From: Sweltsa coloradensis
Taxonomy: Eukaryota; Arthropoda; Insecta; Plecoptera; Chloroperlidae
DNA: 64,000 nucleotides
Assembly (NCBI GenBank): GCA_024449915.1
Contig: JAMZAV010000009.1
Coordinates: forward strand, 744,001 to 808,000
Direction: 5' to 3'
Shown piece by piece: positions 1 to 12,006 of the stretch. The position numbers were made by a program, and so were the translations under genes. Position 1 is the stretch's first letter, and each line of letters begins with the position of its first letter. Below the pieces are notes generated by a model. That model had not been told where the DNA came from, did no database searches, and was given only the letters and a program-made list of their open reading frames with translations.

Positions 1-598
1 TATTATTTATAAAACTTGGTGACATTTTATTTCATATTTTCCTTCATGTGCAACGGATGTGAGTTTTGTTTATGTATACATAATAAAACAGGTTAGCTGG
101 AAGGAAATAACATGGAACTTCAAAAGATTATTTTCTCGGATACGACCATGTAGAGATGTGAACACATTCGCGAATATATAAACAGTGTTTATATTATCCT
201 AGGATGAAACATTTTAAGCCGCATTACAAATACACAAAAGAGAATAAACATGATTCTACACTCGACAGAATATTGGCAACCACGGGAGTTTAAAGGAGTC
301 TACGTGTTGACCTCGTAGCTTACGCGACGAGAGCACCAACACTACAGACAACCCTATACAAGTTCACACTACTTTAATACAAAAGTTATATTTGAACGAA
401 GAATTTAGCAATGGGAATTAGAACGGTATTGAGATTTCTCCATCAATAAAAGACTAGTACAAATACAGCCAACACATACGCAAAAGCATTGAGATCCAAA
501 AGAGAAACCAAGCTTATTTGTCTTTCAACAATTGCTCACTAAATATACATACAATCCCGTCTGCCTGTGACTGCATCCTTGCATAGCTTGCGAAATAC
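1..598. other. AT-rich flank with a decayed copy of the repeat module
   Basis: No gene is seen. Bases about 485-600 resemble, with many differences, the roughly 130-bp module that recurs at the ends of the neighbouring large inverted repeat (the part running from an ATGAGATC-like stretch to an AAGCTTG-like stretch). This suggests older, decayed copies of the same element flank the better-preserved one. The rest is anonymous AT-rich sequence. Confidence 0.5.
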
Positions 599-2241
599 AA
601 TACACACACATACAAAAACTTGTAAAAATACAGCCAAACCTTACACACTCAAAAGAAATGAGATCTAAAAAAGGGCCAAGCTCATCTACCCTTCCACATA
701 AACGTACAGTGTCCCATAACAGCATCCTCGAAAAGCTTGGCAAAATAGAATTTGCGATTATTAATTTAACGTAATAGTTTATCCAAGTTCTTTTTTCTAA
801 TTAATTTAAACGTAATAACATGCAAATTCTATTTTGCCAAGCTTTTCGAGGATGCTGTTATGGGACACTGTACGTTTATGTGGAAGGGTAGATGAGCTTG
901 GCCCTTTTTTAGTTCTCATTTCTTTTGAGTGTGTAAGGTTTGGCTGTATTTCTACAAGTTTTTGTTATGTGTGTGATCTCATTACTTTTCAAGTTCCATT
1001 ACAAAATTATTTGCTAAAATATAATATTTTTATCAAAGTTGATTTAAATTCAATGGTATTAGCAGTAACAATATAGGATGTAAAATATCTAGACCCGGAT
1101 TCATGTACATCCTGGGTATAGGTGGTATAACCATGGTATAACGACGGTATAAGGACTGGACCCCAATTCTTGAGTTCGTGGGAGATGAGTTGAAAACGCA
1201 ATTTGAAAACGAAGTCGTTTTCGTTTTCGAAGGAATTGGTATTCTTGAACGGTATCGTGGAAAACGTCATGGGTTTGTGAGTTGAAAGCATGGTTGAAAG
1301 AGTATCACGAAATCCAAACACTTTAAAAAGATTTGCGTATAGCAAAGAGCTCGAAAAAGTTCTATATTTATTCTAGATGGCAGTGCCTTCATAAACGCCG
1401 GCCAATCGAAAGACAAGTTGTATGAAATGATTTGATTGTTGCAATTATGTAAACAAACAGATGAGCAAGTTCATAATGTTGTGCTGGCATAGGGTTGGCT
1501 AGGCTTGTCAAACATGTAATGTAAGTATGAATTTTACTAGTCCTATAGCCAAATGGAACTTTAGACCTACACTTTTGCATTATAAATAATTTTCCACATC
1601 TGGGCCTAGGCCAGGGACGGTTTCTGATTTGTTTTATGAGAGTATAATGACACCTTTTCTCGTTCCACACAAAGAAGAAAAATTTTAAATGTCCGCTATT
1701 TGTTTACGTATCGCACTTTCCCGCCTAACTCTGCTTATACCGTCAACAAGTGTCAAGTAACTATAGTTACTTGTTGATTGTATGCCAGTGTTTAAGGCTT
1801 ACTTTGAAACCTTTATTGGGAAGGCTTCCAACAAACTTTATCAACTTTTTTTTTCAAAAGAGACTATATTTCTATAACCTTAATGTCCATGTAAAATATG
1901 AACATTGTAGTCCCACCCGTCTGGTCAGAATCGCGGGCCGACGTATTAGATGTTAGCAGTAGCAGTAGTAGCAGTAGTAGCAGTAGCTAACATCCTTAAA
2001 GTGATTTTGAGCATGTTTCAAGCCATTTTTTCACCAAGAAGGAATAATCGTACCCCAATAAAATTTGGCATGTGTTGTCAGGTACCTAAATCCCCTCGAT
2101 TGTGATAGTTTTCAAGTTCACATCACGTTACATGACGGCTGGGTAACACCTCGAAATCACCCCAACTCTGCTTGGTGTATAAGGTGCTTGAGTGTGTAGC
2201 GCACCGCGGCTTGGCTGCGGCGCCCTAACGGGCACCTAGAT
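599..2241 (+). repeat. Left arm of a large inverted repeat (foldback-like)
   Basis: This arm is, with small differences, the reverse complement of 2607-4667. The match is visible directly: the block around 1389-1670 read on the minus strand gives almost the same translation as the plus strand at 3163-3363, and the block 1007-1345 mirrors 3993-4256. The arm itself begins with a small palindrome: the module at about 620-750 is repeated inverted at about 828-960. No transposase was found in any frame, so this is either a non-autonomous foldback-type element or a segmental inverted duplication. Confidence 0.85.
1949..1994. repeat. AGTAGC microsatellite enclosed by a 9-bp palindrome
   Basis: GATGTTAGC at 1949-1957 and its reverse complement GCTAACATC at 1986-1994 enclose a run of AGTAGC/AGT units. 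The equivalent site in the opposite arm (2841-2883) keeps the same two 9-mers, but its interior is diverged (ACTGCCT units). The stem ends are conserved while the interior varies. Confidence 0.7.
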
Positions 2242-2606
2242 AGGCCAATTGTTACAATAAAACTTGCTCCAAAATAAACTTCGCAAGTTCAGTGGACGAA
2301 AAGATCGAACGTATTTATAGTGCTTAAATGTAGAAGGGTTTCTAAGCTTGTCCCATAATAGATTTCAATGCTTTTGAGTGTGTAATGATTGGATATACTT
2401 TTACTATGGCTTTTGTATTCTTGGTTACAATATAAACACAAATACTGCCCCAACCTAATCAAATATATTTAAACAAGTATATTCGTGATAGTTCCGAGTG
2501 TCCACTCACATCCTCTGAGCATTAGCGTGAGGGAAATAGCCTTCTAGTGGCGAGGCGGGGTCTGTATAAACATCACTTTAAATAGTTTAAAACCTAGTGG
2601 TGAAAC
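2242..2606. other. Spacer between the arms of the large inverted repeat
   Basis: This 365-bp spacer is not palindromic with itself. Bases about 2461-2577 are a direct, diverged copy of about 4668-4820, which lies just outside the right arm; both contain GCCTTCTAGTGGCGAGGCGG followed by a similar tail. Bases about 2330-2400 are a decayed copy of the terminal module. The spacer therefore holds older copies of sequences belonging to the same repeat family. Confidence 0.65.
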
Positions 2607-4667
2607 ATCTAGGTGCCCGTTGGGCGCCGCGCCACCGGTGCGCTACACACTCACACCTTATAACCAAGCAGAGTTGGGGTGATTTTGAGGGGTTACCCGC
2701 CGTCATTAAAATGATGTGAACTTTAAAAATACACAATCGAGGGATTTAGGTACCTGACAAACACATGCCAAATTTTTTTTGGGTACGATTATTCCTTCTT
2801 GGTGAAAAATGGCTTGAAACATGCTCAAAATCACTTTAAGGATGTTAGCTACTGCCTACTACTGCCTATTTACTGCTAACATCTAATACGTCGGCCCGCG
2901 ATTCTGACCAGAGGGGTGGGACTACAATGTTCATATTTTACATGGACATTAAGGTTATAGAATATAGTCTTTTTTTGAAAAAAAAAGTTGAAAAAGTTTG
3001 TTGGAAGGCTTCCAAATAAAGGTTTTAAAATAAGCCTTAAACACTTGGCATACAATCAACAAGTAACCATAGTTACTTGACACTTGTTGACGGTATAAGC
3101 AGAGTTAGGCGGGAAAGTGCGATACGTAAACAAAATAGCGGACATTTAAATTTTTCTTCTTTGTGTGGAACGAGAAAAGGTGTCATTATACTCTCATAAA
3201 AAAAATCAGAAACCGTCCCTGGCCTAGGCCCAGATGTGGAAAATTATTTATAATGCAAAAATGTAGGTTTAAAGTACCATTTGGCTATAGGACTAGTAAA
3301 ATTCATACTTACATTACATGTTTGACAAGCCTAGCCAACCCTATGCCAGCACAACAGTTCTGATATGAACTTGTTCATCTGTTTGTTTACATAATTGCAA
3401 CAATCAAATCATTTCATACAACTTGTCTTTCGATTGGGCCCGCGTTTATGAAGGCACTGCCATCTAGAATAAATATAGAACTTTTTCGAGCTCTTTGCTA
3501 TACGCAATCTTTTTAAAGTGTTTGGATTTCGTGAAAACTCTTTCAACCATAGACATCCTATATAATTGGCTAGAAACCAGCAGTCGGTGGTCACTTCCGG
3601 TACAATTAGAAGCCATCTTAAAATGACAGTTTACATGTTAATCAAATGGGAGCGATTTGTGGCCAAATAGTTCTCAAGATTGCCGCCAGGTTGACAGGTA
3701 AGCATACTAGCCTTTAACAACCAAATGATTACTAAATTCCCTTATGCAATCACTTCGTATTGTTTCTTTTGTTTAATACCATGCTGCACAAGCTAAACTA
3801 AAACCATATCAAACAATCCAGTAAAATACTTTATTGCATTAAAAAAGCATAAATTAAAACACCAAATCGCCATCTTGAAATGGGCCGGTTGAGTCTTCAA
3901 TTTGCTACGCTCGCGCCTGTGCGGAGGTATAGGAGACTGCTAATCTAGCCTACTATAGGGGTATTAATATCAATGCTTTCAACTCACAACCCATGACGTT
4001 TTCCACGATACTGTTCAAGAATACCAATTCCTTCGAAAACGAAAACGACTTCGTTTTCAAATTGCGTTTTCAACTCATCTCCCACGAACTCAAGAATTGG
4101 GGTCCAGTGCTTATACCGTTGTTATACCATGGTTATACCACCTATACCCAGGATGTACATGAATCCGGGTCTAGATATTTTACATCCTATATTGTTACTG
4201 CTAATACCATAGAATTTAAATCAACTTTGATAAAAATATTATATTTTAGCAAATAATTTTGTAATGGAACTTGAAAAAGTAATGAGATCACACACATAAC
4301 AAAAACTTGTAGAAATACAGCCAAACCTTACACACTCAAAAGGAATGAGATCTCAAAAAGGGCCAAGCTCATCTACCCTTCCACATAAACGTACAGTGTC
4401 CCATAACAGCATCCTCGAAAAGCTTGGCAAAATAGAATTTGCATGTTATTACGTTTAAATTAATTAGAAAAAAAGAACTTGGATAAACTATTACGTTAAA
4501 TTAATAATCGCAAATTCTATTTTGCCAAGCTTTTCGAGGATGCTGTTATGGGACACTGTACGTTTATGTGGAAGGGTAGATGAGCTTGGCCCTTTTTTTA
4601 GATCTCATTCCTTTTGAGTGTGTAAGGTTTGGCTGTATTTCTACAAGTTTTTGTTATGTGTGTGTAC
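2607..4667 (-). repeat. Right arm of the large inverted repeat
   Basis: It is the reverse complement of the left arm, ending in the same module palindrome (about 4305-4440 inverted to 4510-4665). It is about 425 bp longer than the left arm because of an extra segment at about 3552-3977. Without that segment both arms are close to 1.64 kb. Differences between arms are scattered substitutions and homopolymer length changes. Confidence 0.85.
3552..3977. mobile_element. Insertion of about 425 bp present in one arm only
   Basis: In the left arm the sequence runs uninterrupted from the TTGAAAGC block into the ATGGTTGAAAG block (around 1284-1300). In the right arm the same two blocks are separated by this segment. 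It contains no recognisable ORF and no obvious terminal repeat. It is either an insertion after duplication or a deletion from the left arm. Confidence 0.6.
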
Positions 4668-6360
4668 AAATATACTTGAATATATTCGTAATAATTCAGT
4701 GTCCACTAACAATCCCTCCTATAATATGTCCCTCTAAGCTGATTGCCATGGCAGGGATACACATTAGCATGAGGGGAAATAGCCTTCTAGTGGCGAGGCG
4801 GGGTCTGTATAAACATCACTTCCGACTCGAATTAATACACTAGTAGGAAAACATACAAGCTCTAAGTTGACATAGTTATGCGGACTTGAACTAGATTTAA
4901 TAGATACTTAATTTGACAGATACTAAGGCCAAACATTATATGGGATTTATATGCTTATCGCCTGCAAAAATAAATTATGACGAAACGCTAAACAAATATG
5001 AAATTAGCGAACTAATAGTGAGCAGGCCTGCCAATACACAGGGATCGAGGGTTTGGGCTTTAAGGTCTCATAGTGAGTGAACCTATAATATCTTTAATAT
5101 GAACCATGACAACAATGAGACGCGTGAATAAAACTACCATATACCTGGACTAGGAATCGAACCCGAGCCATCCTGCTTTCCTACGTAGCACACGGGGTTT
5201 CTGGACATTAATTAATTAATTTATTTATTATTTATATTGATTAAATGTGTCACGAGGATGGCAGAAAAGAGCAGAGCTCCAAACACACTTGATGACTGCC
5301 AACCTACACATACCAACATTAGTTTAGTCGTGTTGTTCTTTCTAGGCGGCGCAAAATTTGAACAAAATTAACAATCATAAAACAAAAATGTCTGCAACTA
5401 AAAACGTTATAATCGTGAACAATAATTACGATAAATCAATCATTCTGCCACCCATTAGAAAACCTTTTTAAAAACAAGACGCATTCGTGTATGATTGCAC
5501 CCCTATTCTAAAAACACGCCATGCTACCACAACCAATGACAAGTGTCGCAATATCACATACGTCGTCGCCACTAGCTATTAAATACAACGCAACAACGTA
5601 TACCGGATTCCCAATAATTCACAACACGTAGCAGAAGATAATTTAAAAGTAATCATGCAATCACAAATTTGGCGATTGCCGGGGGTGATTTGCAAGCTTA
5701 AAATAGTAGTCGACTTCACAAATCAATCAATCAAATTATTGTGGTAAATATGGCGTGTGATGATAATATATATCTGCGATGCAACGGAACATCCCGAACA
5801 GTTGGTATACCATATGTGGTGACCAATCTGGTCTTAATTCACCAGTAAAATTAATAATTCAAGTACATTAAAACTAATGTTCATAATGAATGCACAACAC
5901 AACGACGTTAAAACGTGCTAAATTTAATTAGGTTAATATGAATGTTACTTTGCCAACATTCACAACAACTGTTACAGTGAGGCTAATATAATTACAGGAA
6001 AATGTACAAGTCTCTTCGAAGCGGAAATAATAGAAATGAAAAAATGAAATACGATCAAAAATAACGAAGGAAAATCATTCATCAGAGAAATGTAACAAAT
6101 CTTGCACGAATCACGTTTTAAACTTGCAATTTAGTTCGATTCTCTTAGAAGGCAATTTTTATAATTCATCATTTTAAAAATGTATGTGATTTCTCAGTGA
6201 ATTTGTCAATGATTAGAAAACGACCAATCAAACTTGAATTTTAATAAAAGTTTGCTTAAGATGTCTATAGCCCTAGAGTGCGATAACCCCGAGCGACTAG
6301 ATTGAAAGATGTCTACGACGAGACGTAATGGATGGGTGCAATGAACATCGAGGTACGTGA
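4668..6360. other. AT-rich non-coding sequence with one tRNA-like SINE fragment
   Basis: The first 150 bp repeat part of the spacer of the upstream inverted repeat. At about 5140-5205 the minus strand carries a tRNA-like B-box (GGGTTCGATTCC) and a flank typical of the head of a tRNA-derived SINE. Bases 5210-5245 are a TTAA/TTTA low-complexity run. Nothing else is recognisable. Confidence 0.45.
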
Positions 6361-6365
6361 GAAAT

Positions 6366-6422
6366 ATGAGGAGAGAGAGAGAGGGTGTGTGTGAGAGGGG
6401 GAGAGAGAGAGAGAGAGAGATA
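6366..6422. repeat. (GA)n microsatellite
   Basis: An interrupted GA/GAGG run. Open frames that cross it on both strands (Arg-Glu or Ser-Leu rich) are artefacts of the dinucleotide repeat. Confidence 0.85.
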
Positions 6423-6524
6423 GCTATGGGCCTCACCGACTGCCACACACAACATCACAGAACATTCATTGACTACTTTCTCCACACGAGGCGAACAAAA
6501 CCAACTTTCGGCACACAATGTATA

Positions 6525-6532
6525 GCTAAAGC
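6525..6532. repeat. Left target-site duplication of MITE copy A
   Basis: GCTAAAGC here and GCTAAAGT at 6833-6840. They differ only in the last base, which indicates a fairly old insertion or one substitution. Confidence 0.75.
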
Positions 6533-6832
6533 CAGTGGCGTATCCAAGGGGGCGGGGGGACAAACCCCCCTTTTGCAAAAAAAAATGTGAAAGTGCACTT
6601 TAACGTTTCAATGGAGAATATAGAATAACTGTTTTATCGCAATACTAAAGACAAATTACCATCTGACCAAAAGAGGATTTTAGTAGATAAAAAGTTGGTC
6701 ATTTGATGCTTTAAAACGCACAGATTTTCACCAAAATTACCTTAAAGGAGAAAATTTTCACTACTTAACCTTCGGTACATCTATAAATTAATTGGTTAAA
6801 CCCCCATTTAAGAATTGCTGGATACGCCACTG
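6533..6832. mobile_element. hAT-like MITE, copy A (300 bp)
   Basis: The element has terminal inverted repeats CAGTGGCGTATCC / GGATACGCCACTG and is flanked by GCTAAAGC on the left (6525-6532) and GCTAAAGT on the right (6833-6840), a 7-of-8 target-site duplication. CAGTGGCG-type ends with 8-bp duplications are typical of hAT-superfamily non-autonomous elements (family knowledge). The interior has no coding capacity. It matches the element at 53602-54070 over nearly its whole length. Confidence 0.85.
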
Positions 6833-6983
6833 GCTAAAGTTCTTTCTAGGAAGCTGTGTCACGTCTCACGATAGAGACAAAACACGAAATCCGATTGACA
6901 GGACTTTTTTGTTGAGCTCTCCAAAGAGTATGACAGAACGTTATTTATGACCCCGGGAAAGCGTCATAAACTTGCCACATATG

Positions 6984-6999
6984 CCCGGCACCTCCACCA
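6984..6999 (-). repeat. Dispersed 17-mer motif, copy 1
   Basis: The minus strand reads TGGTGGAGGTGCCGGG, lacking the final T of the consensus. See the finding on this motif for its other copies and its tRNA-3'-end/PBS-like layout. Confidence 0.8.
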
Positions 7000-7329
7000 A
7001 CAACTAGATTTGCTTATGTTATCTCCGTTCTGTGAATACGCCTGTACCCGTACGTGTCCATTATGAAGTGTTGTTTGCGGTGACGATTCTTCTATAAGTC
7101 ACAGAGAGATTCCAACCCCCACCACAACTAGTCTCGATAGCCTGAGGTAGACATTTAGCAAGGAGTTCTGGATTCTTCTTCAAAGTAAGAGAAACTTACA
7201 AAGTAAAGGTCACAAAAAGGGATAGATATTATAACATGAATACAAATATTAGCTCCACAGTCAAAGGGCGATGATTCTTTAATGGGCTTGAGATCTTGCG
7301 TGTGTGCGATAGTCGATCATAATCAATTG

Positions 7330-7700
7330 GATTGGATTGGATATTGCTTAACGTCTCATATTAATGCACTTTGGCTAATCGAGACGATGAGTGGTGATAG
7401 ATGAGGATGAAGTATGAACAGAAGGGAGGAGGGGAAACCCGGTACCGGCACGTAGCCTACTCCTTTCGAAAAGTACCAAGGGGACCAACGGCTTAAAGTC
7501 CCATCCAAAAAGACGGTGTAACTTTGACAGTCATAAAGGTTCCTCCACTAACCCGAACTGCCGAGCAGACGTCGAGGAGAACGAAGCCGTTACACTAGCT
7601 TTCGAACCCTCCATCTGCTCTAACCAGCGGTATACGTGAGTTTCAGGGCATAGTGGTCACCCACTCTACCCATGACCACGCCCGAAATCAAAAAAATGAA
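7330..7700. repeat. SINE-like repeat (family with CGAGACGATGAGTG core)
   Basis: TTGCTTAACGTCTCATATTA and CGAGACGATGAGTG recur at 14195-14308, 39281-39455 and, inverted, at 37409-37460. Here the core is followed by about 270 bp containing a tRNA-like stretch near 7585-7640 (TTTCGAACCC). It is probably a composite tRNA-derived SINE. No ORF is supported. Confidence 0.55.
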
Positions 7701-9480
7701 TGTTGGTCATAATAGTTTTCCCGCGTCCCCGCTACCTTGTAGTCGCGTGATTAGTGTCACTCACAGCCGAATGCTCTGGATTTGCACCCTTCAAACCGCG
7801 AATAGTCACAACGCTCTACTGGTGCTTTGATCATAAAACTGTAGACAACATGGTTCCATTTTATTTTTGTTCGTAATTACGTGTATTATGTATTCGAATT
7901 ACGTTTGTTGCACGAGTACTTGCATAATAAAACTTCATTAATTTAGATTGCATATTTTAAAGGTATCGTTGTTTTAAATGAGTCTCTATAGTTGTATTAA
8001 CTTTGTATGATTCATCAACCTAAATAACCATATTCAGTATGAGAATCGTTGTAAATAATCTATTCGCAAGCTTTGGCACACAACAACATACAACATGAAC
8101 AATAGAGTCATTTATTGAGATTTATGAACCTAGTTACGTTTTAATTGTAGAAATCAGAATAAGTTTACTAAAAGTTGGAGACTTTTTTGTAACAATATTT
8201 TAGTCCTGAATCGAAACACGCATTGTTTGAAGTCTCCTAAATATCCATTTTTATATCTGGGGAAAATAGTTTGTGTGGATTTTACTTCCAGGTGGGTGTC
8301 CCGGTAAGTAGTAATAATTAGTTTTTGTTTATTGCCGGGAGCGACAAACATTTTGTTTTACACAGATTGTATTCAATACTAGAACGTAGTCTAAGCCGCA
8401 TCAGTTGAGGAAGTAACCTAGATCAGAGAACGTTAGGTCCATCAGGCTATACAACCCAGCACCGCTGTACCAGAGCTGGGTCTGATAAGACAAGCAAACA
8501 GAAGACTAAAGTAGCAACAGGGAACTCGGAAAGAAAAAAACGAAACCATTGAAAGTTTGAGTGACATAATAATAAGTTTGTCTGTTAAAAGGTTATGTGA
8601 CCACCAAAACCGATTCTGAGAAGACCAAGAAGTTTTTCGTTTATTTTTGGGTTGTTGCAGACTTTCACTAATGAGGTTTTTAGCTGACGTTTTGTTGACA
8701 TACAACGAAAAAGCTATTTTATTTGGAAAGCTGGTAAATAATCGTAGAACGTAATAAATAGGAGATGACAATTTCCCAAATATATAATCACCGAGTGTTT
8801 ATAGTCAAAGTAAGTGTAAGGAAAAGTTTAAAAATTAATTTTCCCAATTACAAAGTTAATGCGCTGTGAGTCCACAAAACCGATTAATAAATGCGCGATA
8901 GCGGAAGAACAAAAAAATACAATAAGAAAATATTTTCAGAAGATTGACTATACTTGACATTCTTCTTCCATAACTACTGTTTTATGCATATTTAGGAAAC
9001 GTATTTTGGTGGACAACATCCTACAAGATGGCGGATAAATGTTTTCCCCATAATTCTCCCTAATGGTTCAACTATAATTGTTCTTGGGCCTGGATGTATA
9101 CTCGTCAGTCGGGTCGGATTCAAACAGCGAATGTATTATTTACCCGGTGCCGATTGAAACCCGTTGAAAAGAGCTTCACTAGGAGTCGACTTCTACGAAG
9201 CAACAATGAACACAACTCACACACGGATAATGCAATTGCTTTTCGAAGACTGCTCCCGTCCCTGGCTAAACTGAGTCAGTGAATATAACGTTGAAGCTAA
9301 CACTTCTCCACATCATTAGGTGGAGTGGTGTCGAATAAGAGAAGCCACTAGCCAACATAGCCGTGCACAGGTTAGGAACTGTTTTAAAATACAAATAACA
9401 ACAGAATCACAGTTAACAAACTTTACAAAGGCTATAATAAGACAATATCGCTAAATAGTGATTACATCATCTGTGTTTCT
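7701..9480. other. Non-coding sequence, nothing recognisable
   Basis: AT-rich sequence without a coding island, clear repeat or splice-bounded ORF. A tRNA-like stretch near 7740-7800 may be a further SINE remnant. The minus-strand frame at 8442-8771 has neither a recognisable motif nor GC-rich codon use and is treated as chance. Confidence 0.4.
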
Positions 9481-9489
9481 AAAATATAT

Positions 9490-9725
9490 TGTTGGAATGG
9501 CGCAGGAAATATATTGTTTAAACTACAAATAGGAAAAAGCTGGTTGAAATTACGTAGGAAATAGATGGTTGAAATAACGTAGGAAATAGATGGTTGAAAT
9601 ACGTGTGGGAAAAAGCTGGTGAAATTGCGTAGGGAATAGATAGTTGAAAATACGTATAGGAAAAAGCTGGTTGAAATTATGTGATGAATAGATAGTTGAA
9701 ATTACTTGGGAATAGATGGTGGTGA
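9490..9725. repeat. Tandem array of a unit of about 28 bp
   Basis: Roughly eight degenerate units share GGAAATAGATGGTTGAAAT or the variant GGAAAAAGCTGGTTGAAAT, each ending in ACGTA-like bases. The two unit types alternate irregularly, suggesting a higher-order arrangement or repeated gene conversion. Confidence 0.8.
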
Positions 9726-11580
9726 TGGCACAAGTTATTATTCACACTCCTAAAACCCTAGCTAGTGGGATTTCCTGTAGCGATGGAGTATACTGAGCGG
9801 TTGTTGGTCGTTGTGGAACCAATAGATGCGTCTGAGAGCTAGAACGTTGCGGGTAGACTCTCAGACACCGCCACTCAACCCGCAGGTATAAAGTGTGCTC
9901 CATAGTGACTCCTCCGCCGACCATAAATATTGAAATATCCCCGGATCTACGAAAGTATGAGCTTCAGCGAGCTCACGCACACAGAGAGCCCTCCTTATTA
10001 TGCACTGAACGCCCCGCGGTCGTAACGTTGCACACTTGAGGTCGTCTAGCGGAGTTTTATTGAATGTGCGGCACCAGAGAAATAACGTCACGTTTACTGT
10101 GTAATATACAGCGAAGTCTGCGAGAGTAACTAATCACATTACTTTCTTATTGGGTATTCAGACGGGGTAAACAAGGTAATTCCCTCGAGTATGCATCTTG
10201 TGTTGCTGTGATGTAAACTCACGTAATTACAACTAGGTTAATCGATTAGTGGCGAATCAAGTACTTGACTTGGTAAAGATCCCATTAGAGCATCCGAGTA
10301 GAGGAGCTTATGCATCGTATAGTTTACTTGCACGAAACAAGGTGATGTAAAGTACTGGCATACAAGTTAAGCGTCATTCGTCACTACTAGTTTTAAGGAG
10401 AAAGGGTATTCGAGTAGCTACGACTTCTTAAATCTTTATAGATGCTCACTTGTCTCCTTTCTTCATTCTCTCTGCAAAACATACCTCACTTCTCGATTTC
10501 ATTAATCGGGAAACACTCCCGTTGGTGAAATTGATTACATAACCGCTTACTGTTCTGATTGGATCGTAGTAAGGTCTCAGTCGTAGACAAATTATTGTAT
10601 CTTGGGCAATATGTTACGACTTGGTTGCTATTACATCACCCCAGGGTCAATAACGTCAAAGTCTATGAAAGTTGGCTAAACGAGGGGGCCTTCCATATAA
10701 CAGCAAACATTGTTTACATTTGGGGGGGGGGGGTGGACATAGCTTCACTATCGGCTATTACATGTCAATTTTTGGACAATTATTGTAGCCTCCACATCAA
10801 GACCAAAATTAAATTTTGAGCACCGATCGAGTTGGGAGAGCATCAATTGAAACCTACTTAGCAATACAAAACATTACACCCTAAATTCAATGTTTGTAAA
10901 AAAAAAGGGGGGGGTTGACCGTTTGATTAATTCGGACGGAGAATTACTAAAGTGCATGGTCTCGGCGTGATTTAAATCCCCGACACGACAAATCCCACTG
11001 GCTTCGGGCCTGGCTCCAAACTTGTAAGCCGACGCAGAAACTGTTTATTTAATGTTCGGATGTAGCACAGCATGTTGTACAATGTACATTTCCGTTTCAA
11101 ACGTGTTCAAAGGGTGTGTTCAAATACACGCAATGAGACCAGTATCTGTGCAGAAAGTTGCACAATACGCCACCAGGGTCAGATCCAGCTCTTCCGGTCA
11201 CGAGGTTGTGTATTACACAGACAAACAGTTTAACTGTCGTCCGCGCGGCCGACTGTTATAGGCTGCGATACCGAGAATCAACAGACTTGTAAACATCCAG
11301 GGGACGCAACGCAGACCCCAGACGGATCAAACGACGACATTAAACCGGATAATTATGTGCGAAGACATAACTAAAAACTTGTCTAAACAGTTGCGCAACA
11401 CGCGGATTAACAAGGAATCCCCGAAACAGTCTCGCGCGAGGAAAGGAGGAGGCGGAAGAGGAACACAAAAACATGTAAATATAGCGTGGCAGTTAATAAA
11501 TCATACACTCCAGGAAACTGCGAGGTATATAACTAACTGGAGGTATTTGTAAACCGAGAGAGCGTACGTTATTACTGTGG
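9726..11580. other. Non-coding sequence with short repeat fragments
   Basis: No gene is recognised. Bases 10492-10525 (CGATTTCATTAATCGGGAAA core) recur in inverted orientation at about 56466-56500, so this is a dispersed repeat fragment. Runs of G occur at about 10722-10732 and 10906-10915. A tRNA-like SINE remnant lies near 10960-11030. Confidence 0.45.
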
Positions 11581-11589
11581 GAAGCGCGG

Positions 11590-12006
11590 GAGTGTCGGAG
11601 ATGATAAACACGTGCTCTGGTCTGGAGTAGGAAGTGCAGCGGGAGGCGAGCAAGGGAACAATAATCACTGAGAACTTTCATAACATGGTGTACATTCCGT
11701 GCAGAGCAGTGGGGCATTGAGTGTCGGAGATGATAAACACGTGCTCTGGTCTGGACTCTGGAGTAGGAAGTGCAGCGGGAGGCGAGCAGAAGTGCAGCGG
11801 GAGACGAGCAAGGGAACAATAATCACTGAGAACTTTCATAACATGGAGTACATTCCGTGCAGAGCAGTGGGGCATTGAGTGTCGGAGATGATAAACACGT
11901 GCTCTGGTCTGGAGTAGGAAGTGCAGCGGGAGGCGAGCAAGGGAACAATAATCACTGAGAACTTTCATAACATGGAGTACATTCCGTGCAGAGCAGTGGG
12001 GCATTG
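11590..12006. repeat. Three tandem copies of a unit of about 130 bp
   Basis: Units start at 11590, 11719 and 11877, each opening with GAGTGTCGGAGATGATAAAC and ending with GAGCAGTGGGGCATT. The second is longer (158 bp) because of an internal near-duplication of AGTGCAGCGGGAGGCGAGCA. Copies are nearly identical, so the duplication is recent. The minus-strand open frames across it simply repeat the same translated segments and are not evidence of a protein. Confidence 0.9.

Noticed and set aside
1389..3363. Two ORFs beginning MWNEKRCHYTLIK on opposite strands
   Set aside because: They are mirror copies within the inverted repeat. Duplication alone explains the match; no domain or codon bias supports a protein.
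6206..6590. Overlapping ORFs rich in Ser-Leu or Arg-Glu
   Set aside because: Produced by the (GA)n microsatellite and by the start of the hAT-like MITE.
9490..9725. CRISPR-like array
   Set aside because: Units are contiguous and degenerate without unique spacers, and the context is eukaryotic.
11493..12004. Two minus-strand ORFs of 108 codons with internal repeats
   Set aside because: They cross the 130-bp tandem array and simply repeat its translation.
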